Origin: Cyanobium sp. NIES-981
GTDB taxonomy: Bacteria; Cyanobacteriota; Cyanobacteriia; PCC-6307; Cyanobiaceae
Direction: 5' to 3'
Length of the DNA: 64,000 nucleotides
Assembly (NCBI RefSeq): GCF_900088535.1
Contig: NZ_LT578417.1
Location: 744,001-808,000 of the forward strand
Shown here: positions 46,018 to 53,982 of the stretch, in pieces
Position numbering within the stretch: the stretch's first letter is position 1
Layout of the letters: each line of letters opens with the position of its first letter
Made by a program: the position numbers and the translations under genes
The notes under the pieces: model-generated
Database searches by the model: none
Told to the model about the DNA's origin: nothing
Seen by the model: only the letters and a program-made list of their open reading frames with translations

Positions 46018-47306
46018 ATCCAGGCGGCCGCCTGCCGCAGCCGCTGCCGCTCCGCCTCCAGGCGCAGGGCCTGCTCCCCGTGCGCGAGGGCCAGCCTCGC
46101 CTGGCCCCGGGCCGCCTCGGCCAGCCCCGGCAGCGGCAGCAGGCTCAGCCGCTGCAGCCCCTTCTGCAGCCGCAGACCCACTTCGAGGGCGGCGGCCCCA
46201 TCGCGGGCCAGGGCCTGAAAGGCATCCTCGAGCAGATCGGCGGTGGCGAGCTGGGGCAGGCGCAGCCGGTCGTAGCGGGGTGACACCGGGGCGCTCCCCT
46301 GACGCTCCTCGCAGGCCTGCGCCCAGCGGCTGAACAGGCGCACGAAGCTGCCGATCACATGGATCGCCGTGCCGGGATCATTCACGGCGGGGGACAGCGC
46401 CCGGCTGGCGATTTCCGAGAGCACCACCAGCCCGAAGCGCGGATCGTCGTCGAAGGTGCGGCCCTCCCCGATCAGGAAGGTGTCCGCCATCCGCTGCGGC
46501 AGGTCCGGGTCCCAGGCGGCCTCGCCCCAGACCCTGGCCAGCACCCGGCTGGGGGTGATGAACGCACCGGGCAGCGAACGCACCGACACCTGCACCTCCG
46601 CCATCTCCGCCAGCAGCTGCAGGGCTCCCAGATCAATGCGCTGCAGGTAGCCCACCTGGTCGCTCCTCACCTCCACGCTGCCGGCCGGCTCGGGGGAGAC
46701 CAGGGGCAGCGCGCCGAGGGTGGGGCGCTGGGCCCGATCGAGCAGGGCGCGGGCCGCCACCGCCTCGACCCGGCTGATGGTGTTGGTGACGCGGCCCAGC
46801 CGGGCGATGCGATCCACCCAGGTGACGAAGCTGAGCACCACCACCGCGAACACCAGCAGGGTGAGCAGGAAGAGGGCGAAGCGGCCGGTGCGGCCGTAGA
46901 GGCCGTTCATCAGGGCGATCAGCGCCACGATGCCGAAGATGAAGGCACCGATGAAGGTGGAGAGGGCGTACTGCGACACGTCGTCGGACAGCACCACCGC
47001 CAGGGCCCGCGGCGTGGCCACGGTGCCGGCCGAGGCGTAGGCCGAGAGCATCGAGCCGGCCGCGAACACCGCGATCACCAGCATGCTGGAGGAGATGATG
47101 CGCAGGAGGGTCTCGAGCGTGTCGACACTGATGTCGGGCAGCAGCAGATCCGGAACCAGCCCATCGGCCAGCTGGGCCAGGGCCACGCCCGCCAGGGACA
47201 CCAGACAGAGCAGCAGCGGCTTGACCCAGAGCTTCTCGCGCAGCCGGTTGAGCGCGAACGCCAGACGGCCCCTCAGGCTCAGGGTGATCGGGTCATGGCG
47301 GGCCAT
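45969..47306 (-). CDS. DUF2254 family membrane protein
   Basis: From ATG 47306 the frame encodes 445 residues. The N-terminal third has four hydrophobic helices (LLLCLVSLAGVALAQLADGL, LVIAVFAAGSMLSAYASAGT, FIFGIVALIALMNGL, FALFLLTLLVFAVVVLSFVT). The soluble part has GYLQRIDLGALQLLAEMA and RTFDDDPRFGLVVLSEIASRALSPAVNDPGTA, the DUF2254 hallmark. The function of the family is unknown. A strong inverted repeat lies 54 bp upstream of the start. Confidence 0.85.
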   Translation of the reverse strand: MARHDPITLSLRGRLAFALNRLREKLWVKPLLLCLVSLAGVALAQLADGLVPDLLLPDISVDTLETLLRIISSSMLVIAVFAAGSMLSAYASAGTVATPRALAVVLSDDVSQYALSTFIGAFIFGIVALIALMNGLYGRTGRFALFLLTLLVFAVVVLSFVTWVDRIARLGRVTNTISRVEAVAARALLDRAQRPTLGALPLVSPEPAGSVEVRSDQVGYLQRIDLGALQLLAEMAEVQVSVRSLPGAFITPSRVLARVWGEAAWDPDLPQRMADTFLIGEGRTFDDDPRFGLVVLSEIASRALSPAVNDPGTAIHVIGSFVRLFSRWAQACEERQGSAPVSPRYDRLRLPQLATADLLEDAFQALARDGAAALEVGLRLQKGLQRLSLLPLPGLAEAARGQARLALAHGEQALRLEAERQRLRQAAAWIHQGAGPRPAPTLQPT

Positions 47307-47359
47307 GGCAGGGCGCGGGGGCACTCCGGAGAAAACCTCGCACGACAAAGACCGGCACA

Positions 47360-47392
47360 ACAAAGCCCGGGACGCTGGTCCCGGGCTGTTGT
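47360..47392 (-). terminator. Strong inverted repeat, terminator-like on the minus strand
   Basis: AGCCCGGGAC (47364-47373) and GTCCCGGGCT (47378-47387) form a perfect 10-bp stem with a 4-nt loop, extended by ACAA/TTGT with one bulge. On the minus strand it is followed by TTTGTTGT, so it resembles an intrinsic terminator for a transcript coming from 47.9 kb toward the DUF2254 gene. Confidence 0.6.
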
Positions 47393-47913
47393 GGACTCAA
47401 CCGTGGTGGCCGTCTCCATGACAGGGAGCGGAGACGGGGCACGGCGCTGCGATCGAACGGATCGTCGAATGACGTGGGGTTCTTCGATTGTGGAGGGGCG
47501 GAGCTTGCTGGCGATGGCTCCTGGGGCCATGGCACGAGCGGGGTTCTTCGTGGCTTCCGGGGCACCTGGACCGGAGGTCTTCAAGCAGAGGGAATCAACC
47601 AGCTGCGGGGCGGTGCATGGGGCGAGCTTGCCTGAGGGCTGAACGCGGACTCACGCTCTGGAAAGCGTCGGGATCCGGCCGTGGCCTTGACGTGGCCTTG
47701 GGAGCAAGCAGAGAAGAACCTGAGATGGTTTGAGATTGTTGGAGCAGGGTCCGAACGTCAGTGCGCTCCTGACATCTGGTTGGGCGGAGTGTCGTCCACA
47801 GGGAGCCTCCGAGATCGGTTGCACACACCCTCGGCCCAAACCACGGCGGCGTCGAGGCCCTGGGCGGCAACGCACATCTCTCTTCACCGGCGGCAATGCC
47901 GCTTCACAGACGC
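47393..47913 (-). other. Unassigned 520-bp stretch; no confident gene
   Basis: No frame here has convincing protein features. It lies between the end of the MBL-fold gene and a minus-strand terminator-like hairpin, so it could be a long 3' UTR or a noncoding RNA. I looked for tmRNA, RNase P RNA, SRP RNA and tRNA hallmarks and saw none. Short minus-strand frames rich in P, R and S exist but are not supported. Confidence 0.4.
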
Positions 47914-48801
47914 TCAGCCGGCCACGAGCCCGCGGCAGTAGGCCAGAGTGCAGTCGATCGCCGGGCCCCAGGCGCCCGGCTCGAAGTGATGGCGATCGCC
48001 GTGGCCGGGCAGGAGCCAGCGCACGTCGAGGTCGCGCAGCCGCTCCACCGAGGCCACCTGGCTGGGCCAGTCCCACCAGCAGTAGGTGCGGGACGCCACC
48101 ACGGCCTGCTGCACCGGGCTCCACCAGAGGTGGTCGCCGCTGAACAGGATCTGGCCGCCCAGCAGCGCCACCATCGAACCGGCGGTGTGGCCCGGGGTGG
48201 GGATCAGCCGCAGCCCGGCATCCAGTGCCGCGGGAGCCTGGCCCTCCACCAGCCGCTCGGCGCCGGGGGCCGCGTCGGCATCGGCGCGGTGAATCCAGCG
48301 CTCGCAGCCGAAGTGCTTCGCCCAGCGCTCGTGGTCGGCCACGTCGTCGCGGTGGGTGAGCACGATCGCGGCCAGCCCGCCGAGGGCCTCGATGCGGCGG
48401 GCCAGATGGCCGTTGAAGCGGGGGCTGTCGATCAGCACGTTGCCTTCAGGGCGCACCACCAGGTAGCTGCTGGCGCCGAAGCTCTTGCGCGAGGCCCAGC
48501 CGCAGTAGTGCACCTCACCGGCCGGATGGGAGAAGAGCAGGGCGGGGAAGCCGTCGGCCGGGGTGTGGCGCAGCAGCTCTGTGGTGGCGCCGATCGCCGC
48601 CACCGGACAGGCCTGCAGGGCCAGCAGGGCCTGGCCGATCTCCGGTTCCCCCTCCGGCTGGTGCACCACGTGGGAACTGTCGCCGGTGGGGGCGAAGTGG
48701 TGGGGATCCCACTGCCAGCAGGTGCCGCAGTCGATGCAGGTGGAATCCACGTAGAAGGCGCCAGGGGCGTTGCTGCTCAGGCGCAGAGCGGGCCGGGCCA
48801 T
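47914..48801 (-). CDS. MBL-fold hydrolase with N-terminal ferredoxin-like domain
   Basis: From ATG 48801 the frame encodes 295 residues. Residues about 15-80 form a 4Fe-4S-type ferredoxin segment (STCIDCGTCWQWDP, then LQACPVAAIG). Residues about 110-290 form a metallo-beta-lactamase domain, with a degenerate metal motif LTHRDDVADHERW (H-x-D-D-x-x-D-H), then PTPGHTAGSMV, LFSGDHLWWSP and LLPGHGDRHHF. The fusion suggests a redox-linked hydrolase or oxygenase-like enzyme. The substrate is unknown. Confidence 0.82.
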   Translation of the reverse strand: MARPALRLSSNAPGAFYVDSTCIDCGTCWQWDPHHFAPTGDSSHVVHQPEGEPEIGQALLALQACPVAAIGATTELLRHTPADGFPALLFSHPAGEVHYCGWASRKSFGASSYLVVRPEGNVLIDSPRFNGHLARRIEALGGLAAIVLTHRDDVADHERWAKHFGCERWIHRADADAAPGAERLVEGQAPAALDAGLRLIPTPGHTAGSMVALLGGQILFSGDHLWWSPVQQAVVASRTYCWWDWPSQVASVERLRDLDVRWLLPGHGDRHHFEPGAWGPAIDCTLAYCRGLVAG

Positions 48802-48895
48802 CCGGAGTGGGCGGGTTCTCAACCTAGGCAGCACCGGCCGGCGGCCTCCCCGACACCGCCAGAATCGCCACATCCGAGCGGCGTGGCCGGCGGCG

Positions 48896-49717
48896 ATGCC
48901 AGAGCCCTACTTCGAGCTGCAGGCCGTGACGGCCTACCGGGGCCGGCGGCGGGTGTTCGAGAACCTGAGCCTGCGGCTGTGCACCGGGGAGCACACGGTG
49001 ATCCTGGGCCCGAACGGCTCCGGCAAGAGCTCCCTGATCAAGCTGCTCAGCCGCGAGATCTATCCGGTGGTGCAGGCGGGGTCGTGGCTGCGGGTCTTCG
49101 GGAGGAGCACCGTGAACCTCTGGGCGCTGCGCCATCGGATCGGACTGGTGTCCCCTGATCTGCATGCCCACTACAGCGCCGGGGTGAGAGGGGCGGATGT
49201 GGTGCTCTCCGGCTTCTTCGGCTCGGTGGGACTGGGCCGCAGCCAGCAGCCCAGCGGAGCCCAGCGGCTGCGGGTGGCGGCGCTGATGGAGGAGCTGGGG
49301 CTCGAGGATCTGGCGGAGCGGCCCTTCGGCGAACTCTCGGACGGCCAGCGCCGCCGCCTTCTGCTGGCCCGGGCCCTGGTGCACGACCCCGAGGTGCTGG
49401 TGCTGGATGAACCCACCAACGGCCTCGATCTCAAGGCCCGCCACCAGCTGCTCGCCCTGCTGCGGCAGCTGACCCAACGGGGCACCACGCTGCTGCTGGT
49501 GACCCACCAGATCGAGGCCATCGTTCCCGAGATCCAGCGCTGCGTGCTGCTGAGCCAGGGGCAGGTGGTGGGGGACGGTCCGGCGGCGGAGCTGCTGCAG
49601 GCCGGGCCCCTGAGTGCCCTCTTCGACACGCCCCTGCAGGTGGTGAGCGTGGGGGGCTTCCACCAGGTGCTGCCGGCGTCCCCCCACCCGGTCAGCCGTG
49701 GTGGATCCGAGGGGTAA
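48896..49717 (+). CDS. ABC transporter ATP-binding protein (ModF/molybdate-type ATPase)
   Basis: From ATG 48896 the frame encodes 273 residues. It has Walker A GPNGSGKSS, the VFGRSTVNLWALRHRIGLVS segment, signature LSDGQRRRLLLARAL (LSGGQ variant), Walker B VLVLDEPTNGLD and switch VTHQIE. It resembles stand-alone ATPases of the YlmA/ModF group. No permease lies nearby. It ends 11 bp before tRNA-Pro and is the last clear host gene before the IS region. Confidence 0.82.
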   Translation: MPEPYFELQAVTAYRGRRRVFENLSLRLCTGEHTVILGPNGSGKSSLIKLLSREIYPVVQAGSWLRVFGRSTVNLWALRHRIGLVSPDLHAHYSAGVRGADVVLSGFFGSVGLGRSQQPSGAQRLRVAALMEELGLEDLAERPFGELSDGQRRRLLLARALVHDPEVLVLDEPTNGLDLKARHQLLALLRQLTQRGTTLLLVTHQIEAIVPEIQRCVLLSQGQVVGDGPAAELLQAGPLSALFDTPLQVVSVGGFHQVLPASPHPVSRGGSEG

Positions 49718-49728
49718 AGTCGGCCCGA

Positions 49729-49802
49729 CGGGGCGTGGCGCAGCTTGGTAGCGCGGGTGCTTTGGGAGCACTAGGTCGCAGGTTCGAATCCTGTCGCCCC
49801 GA
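49729..49802 (+). tRNA. tRNA-Pro (anticodon UGG)
   Basis: The 74-nt cloverleaf has acceptor arms CGGGGCG (49729-49735) and CGCCCCG (49795-49801) with discriminator A. The anticodon stem GGTGC/GCACT-type surrounds loop TTTGGGA (anticodon TGG), and the T-loop is GGTTCGAATCC. CCA is not encoded. The mobile region starts directly after it. Confidence 0.93.
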
Positions 49803-49892
49803 CTGACTTTTCAGGGATCTGGTGCAGGTTCCGGTTGGACATGGATTGGACAGAAGCCCATCGGACTGGCGGCAACTCCCGCCCCATGGGGA

Positions 49893-50143
49893 TTAGGGCA
49901 ACTCTCGCCGACCCTGGCAGCGAACCAGTGGCAAACGCTCAACAGGCAGGCTGGGCTCGCGTTGAGCCGGAGTGGTAGATGAGATCACCTCGTCAGGGCA
50001 GGTACTTTCCAAAGCCTCTAGGAGATCGTCGAGCACCCGCCGGAGCTCCGGTCCCAGCTCTGAATTGTGAACGACGCTGAAGGTTCTGCCAATGATCCGA
50101 CTCGCGATCTCCCGGATGGTGTTGGTCGTGTATTTCAGGAGTT
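49893..50143 (-). pseudogene. 5'-truncated gene remnant of unknown family
   Basis: On the minus strand an open frame ends at TAA (49893-49895) and has no start; it runs back to about 50143, just before an IS3-like end at 50151. It includes TNTIREIASRIIGRTFSVV, ELGPELRRVLDDLLEALEST and a polar tail. The helical, host-like composition suggests the 3' end of a real gene, cut by mobile DNA. I do not recognise the family. Confidence 0.4.
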
Positions 50144-50150
50144 GGCTGGG

Positions 50151-50200
50151 TGACGTGGCCCCCGGAAATCGGTCCAGGGTGAACGAGAGTCCTCAGCCGG
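50151..50200 (+). mobile_element. Diverged IS3-type left end (solo fragment)
   Basis: TGACGTGG...GGTCCAGGGTGAA and CCTCAGCCGG match the first 50 bp of the three intact 1240-bp IS3 copies (52794, 57999, 59559) with several mismatches. It then switches abruptly to IS481-like sequence. It is an old remnant of an IS3 insertion. Confidence 0.7.
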
Positions 50201-50859
50201 CTCGGCCTCGGACGCCTCCGGAACCTGGAACCCAAACCGCCGGTGCAGCGGTACGAGTGGGAGCGGCCCGGCGACCTGATTCACATCGATGTCGAGCAGC
50301 TGGCTTCTCCGAAGGAGTAGCAGCTGGCCCAGTTCCGCCAGGTGGGCCACCGGATCACCGGCAATCGCCAGCAGGGTCGGTCCTACGGCGTCGGCTACGA
50401 CAAGATCCATGTCGCCGTGGACGATGCCACGCGCTTGGCTTACGTGGAGGTGCTGGCCGATGAGCAGAAGCCCACCGTGATCGGCTTTCTGAGCCGTGCC
50501 AGGCCTGGTTCAACGCGCAGAGAATCGAGTGCCGGCGGGTAATGGCAGGCAACGGCCCTGCCTACGTCTCCAAAGCGTTCGCCAAGGCCTGCCGCATCCT
50601 GGGTCTGCGGCACATCCTCACCAGGCCGTACACGCCCAGAACCAACGGCAAGGCTGAGAGGTTCATCCAGACCCTCTGCCGGGGTAGGGCCTACGCCATG
50701 GCGTTCCAGAACTCGGAGCAGCGGAACCGGTGGCTGCCTCGGCACCTGTCGATCTATCACCGTCTCAGGAAGCACTCGGCCCTCGGCTGGCGCTCACCTC
50801 AGCAACGGCTCGCCGAGCTGCTCGCTCGCCTGATTGTCGTGGGGATACACAACAAATAG
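50201..50859 (+). pseudogene. IS481-family transposase pseudogene
   Basis: The translated sequence is collinear with the IS481 transposase reconstructed from 55731-60878, from LGLGRLRNLEPK to the C-terminus. It is broken by an in-frame TAG (50318-50320) after LASPKE and a frameshift near 50500, and the N-terminus is missing. The catalytic SDNG of the other copy reads AGNG here, so the second catalytic Asp is lost. It ends with GIHNK and an IS481-like end GTGGGGATACACAACA. Confidence 0.8.
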
Positions 50860-50997
50860 CAGGGTGCTGACCCTGCTGGGCCCAAGCTCGTCTGATAACT
50901 CAAGAAGAACAATGCAGCTGCTTCGGAGAAAGTTCACATAGCGTTGACAATTGTGCGCCCAGTGGCTACAGCGAGAGGGTCCAATCCGAGGCTGCCG

Positions 50998-51414
50998 ATG
51001 GCTTTTGCGTGCGGTTGCAACCCCAAAAAGGAGGAAGATGTTGTCTATCACATACCTGGCGAATGGTCATTTTCCATAGGAGATGACCATGAGCAGGTTG
51101 AGAAGAATGCAAAAGCTGCTGCGCAGTCGTCATCACAAGATGCCTACAGCAATTGGTTCGAGCGCAACAAGCATCTGTGCCCAGACGAATGCAGCATTGC
51201 AGTGCCATGGCCTACATTTCAGGAAGCTGAATCAAGAAGAGTGCGAGAATGGTCGATATTGGCGCCAATATTATCTCTAATTTTCAGAACCCGCCTACCA
51301 CGTTTAATGTATAAAGCTAGTGTTGCGTACGGGCAAAGACTGGGATGCGTAACAACGGAAGACCAGGCAAATCCCTGTGATCCCAATTCAAAGTCTCCCC
51401 CTGCCATTCAATGA
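50998..51414 (+). CDS. Hypothetical cysteine-containing protein in AT-richer DNA
   Basis: From ATG 50998 the frame encodes 138 residues (a TTG at 50944 is also possible). It starts MAFACGCNPKKEED and has five to six cysteines (CGC, LCPDEC, GCVT, CDP), a charged middle and a short hydrophobic segment WSILAPILSLIF. Base composition is clearly more AT-rich than the host genes, suggesting acquired DNA. No family is recognised, and it may be non-coding. Confidence 0.35.
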   Translation: MAFACGCNPKKEEDVVYHIPGEWSFSIGDDHEQVEKNAKAAAQSSSQDAYSNWFERNKHLCPDECSIAVPWPTFQEAESRRVREWSILAPILSLIFRTRLPRLMYKASVAYGQRLGCVTTEDQANPCDPNSKSPPAIQ

Positions 51415-52345
51415 GACACAGATCAAGCCAGCATGAATCTCTGCTACCGGTCGGTTTTACTGCATCCAGCTATTGATCGAGTCCGTCGCCAACTTCGGAG
51501 ATTCAGTCCCACATGGATGCCCGTACATTTACTGTCGCCATGGACCCGATCAAGGTACAGGCGCTACGCCAGGTGCTAGAGCACGGGCTGGCGTTGCTGG
51601 ATGCCTGCTCGCCTGATAGGCCGACCTGAGTCGCTCTTGCCTTGGTCCCGCAGGTTTTCGACCAGGAGGGCAGTGGATGGAGCGAGGCCCAATTCGTCGA
51701 GATCAGCTACCGGTTGAGGGGACTAGTTTTAAACCATAAAAACCACTGGGGCCGGTCTTGAGTTAGCAGCTTTATCAGCAACCTTCCAAAGGTCGATTTA
51801 TGGGCCAAGAACTATCACGATGAATAATGCATTGCCTGATAATCACTTTACCGTAATGAAGCGTGCATCTCAAGCGCTTTTTGCCGACGCCACATTAGTG
51901 CCACTGAGGTGATTAGCCCTTAGCGCTCATACGCCCTGACATATGAGGGCACTCACAAAGAATTGAAAGAACCTGTCAACAGTGACACCAGCCGGTGTGC
52001 GGACGGCAGCTCCTACAGAATCGATAACGCTTGGATCCGCGTGCAATACTATAATGTCAACACGTTTATATAGAGCCAGAAGATAACGCTATTGAAACAG
52101 TTTCCGCCCGACATCTTGCTGAATGTCGCTTGCCACGTAGAATATACAAGGTTCTAGGGCTGGGCACAAAGCAATGCAGCTGGACAAATGACATGCATGA
52201 TTATGCCTGCATAAGATCCAGACACAGACCATCCAGGCAATACTTTGTGTGTTGACACATCATCTGCTCACCTAGGGCTATGAGAGTGTACTGGGTGGGA
52301 GATAACAGCTGTGGCGGAGATGCTTGCATAAGAACAAACCACGTA
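51415..52345. other. AT-richer spacer without confident genes
   Basis: About 930 bp of AT-richer sequence. The only notable frame is 51513-51629 (+), 38 codons (MDARTFTVAMDPIKVQALRQ...), which looks like a gene fragment; it is followed by another fragment reading QVFDQEGSGWSEAQFVEISY around 51655. No RNA gene or intact coding sequence is seen. Confidence 0.4.
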
Positions 52346-52867
52346 GGGCCTCCTGAGAAAAGCCACATCCACTGCAGCGCAATGGATGTGAGCAGTTTTC
52401 TCGGCTAAAATGTACGAGATTGGGCTCGTTTGCGCCCAAAAGCCGCCCAGAGTTTTCCACATGTACCGACGTGAGCATCGTGATCAGCTCTCGTTCGAGG
52501 ACTTCTTCCTGCCGTTTGGAGGAAAGCTCTCTGGTGACAATCGCTGGATCAAGCTGGCTGAGCTGATCCCATGGGATGAGCTGGAAGGTGACTATGCAGC
52601 TCAGTTCTGCAAGGGCTTTGGCGCCCCGGCAAAGCCATTTCGCATGGCACTGGGCGCCCTGATCATCAAGGCCCGCATGGGGCTGACTGATGAAGAACTG
52701 GTTGAGCAAATCAAAGAGAACCCCTATCTCCAGTTCTTCATCGGCCTGGAGGCATTTCAGTACTCGGCTCCGTTTGACCCATCAATGATGGTGTGACGTG
52801 GACCCCGGGAATTGGTCCAGGGTGAATGAGAGTCCTCAGCCGGCCAGACTGGGCCGGGGACTTCACC

Positions 52868-53146
52868 ATGAAACGCACCAGGCACACAGCGGAGCAGATC
52901 ATCCGCAAGCTCAAGACCGCCGACCAGCTGATTGCCCAGGGCAAGACCGTCGCCGATGTCTGCCGCGTCATCGAGGTGACACAGCCGACCTATCACCGCT
53001 GGAAGCAGCAGTACGGCGGGATGCAGGCCGAGGAGGCCCGCCGGCTGACGCAGCTGGAGAAGGAGAACGCCCGGCTCAAGAAGTTGTTGGCAGAAGCCGA
53101 GTTGGAGAAGGCGATGCTCAAGGACCTTGCGGAGGGAAACTTCTGA
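52868..53146 (+). CDS. IS3-family transposase OrfA, copy A
   Basis: The 92-residue protein has an IS3 helix-turn-helix ([20 protein letters not shown], then [20 protein letters not shown]) and a leucine-zipper-like tail ([20 protein letters not shown]). A classical slippery heptamer GGGAAAC (53134-53140) in the right phase (G GGA AAC) lies 3 nt before its stop, directing -1 shift into orfB. Confidence 0.93.
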   Translation: MKRTRHTAEQIIRKLKTADQLIAQGKTVADVCRVIEVTQPTYHRWKQQYGGMQAEEARRLTQLEKENARLKKLLAEAELEKAMLKDLAEGNF

Positions 53147-53982
53147 GCCCGGAACGCCGTCGCAGGGCCGTCACGGTCCTGCAGGAGCGTTACCGGGCAT
53201 CAGAGCGCCAGGCCTGCCGTGTTGTGGGGCAGCACCGCAGCACCCAGCGCCATTGCGGGAAGGTCGTCGACCTGGAGGAGACCAAGCTTCGGCACCGCCT
53301 GAGGGAGATTGCAGCTGAGCACATCCGCTGGGGCCGCCGCATGGCCTACCGCCTGCTGCGTCGGGAGGGCTGGACCGTGAACCACAAGCGGGTGCAACGG
53401 CTCTGGCGGGAGGAGGGGCTGCAGCGGCCCACTCCCAGGAAGCGGAAGCGGGCACGGCCCGCCGACGGCTCGGTGAGGCGTCACCGGGCCCAGCATCCCC
53501 ACCAGGTGTGGGCCATGGATTTCCAGTTCGATGCCACCGCCGATGGCCGCAGACTCAAGTTCCTGAACGTGATCGACGAGCACAGCCGCCTCTGCCTGGC
53601 GATCCGGGTGGGCAGGCGGTGCAAGGCCAAAGACGTGGTGACTGTGCTGGAGGAACTCACCAGCCTCTACCCGGCGCCAGCGTTCATCCGATCGGACAAC
53701 GGCCCTGAGTTCATTGCCCAGGCTCTACGGGACTGGTGTGAGACCAGTACCACCACCAGCACGGCCTACATCGAGCCAGGATCCCCGTGGGAGAACGGTT
53801 TTGCCGAGTCGTTCAACGGCCGGTTCCGGGATGAGTTCCTCAACACCGAGTTGTTCACCACAGCCCCGGAGGCTCAGATCCTGGCCGATCGCTGGCGATG
53901 GGAGTACAACACGCTCAGGCCACACTCGGCCCTCCAAGGGCGTACGCCCATGGAGGCAGCTCAACAAGGAGCTGCAGCATGA
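53143..53982 (+). CDS. IS3-family transposase OrfB (DDE), copy A
   Basis: About 279 residues, expressed as an OrfAB fusion by -1 frameshift; no strong independent start is seen. The HTH-like region [20 protein letters not shown] precedes the rve integrase core with DDE residues in [25 protein letters not shown] and [19 protein letters not shown]. The frame also stays open upstream across orfA in a non-coding phase. Confidence 0.93.
   Translation: MSPERRRRAVTVLQERYRASERQACRVVGQHRSTQRHCGKVVDLEETKLRHRLREIAAEHIRWGRRMAYRLLRREGWTVNHKRVQRLWREEGLQRPTPRKRKRARPADGSVRRHRAQHPHQVWAMDFQFDATADGRRLKFLNVIDEHSRLCLAIRVGRRCKAKDVVTVLEELTSLYPAPAFIRSDNGPEFIAQALRDWCETSTTTSTAYIEPGSPWENGFAESFNGRFRDEFLNTELFTTAPEAQILADRWRWEYNTLRPHSALQGRTPMEAAQQGAAA

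Noticed and set aside
47488-47941. Short plus-strand frames in the 47.4-47.9 kb gap
   Set aside because: They have low-complexity or random-looking products, no ribosome-binding sites and no family resemblance.
51513-51629. 38-codon frame MDARTFTVAMDP...
   Set aside because: Short, isolated, followed by another fragment and surrounded by IS debris; too little evidence for a separate gene call, so it is only mentioned in the spacer entry.
52798-53982. A single 394-codon frame across the whole IS3 element (also at 58003 and 59410)
   Set aside because: Its first 115 codons run out of phase over orfA and give a Pro/Arg/Gln-rich sequence without domains. Only the part after about 53143 is the real OrfB, reached by -1 frameshift from OrfA.
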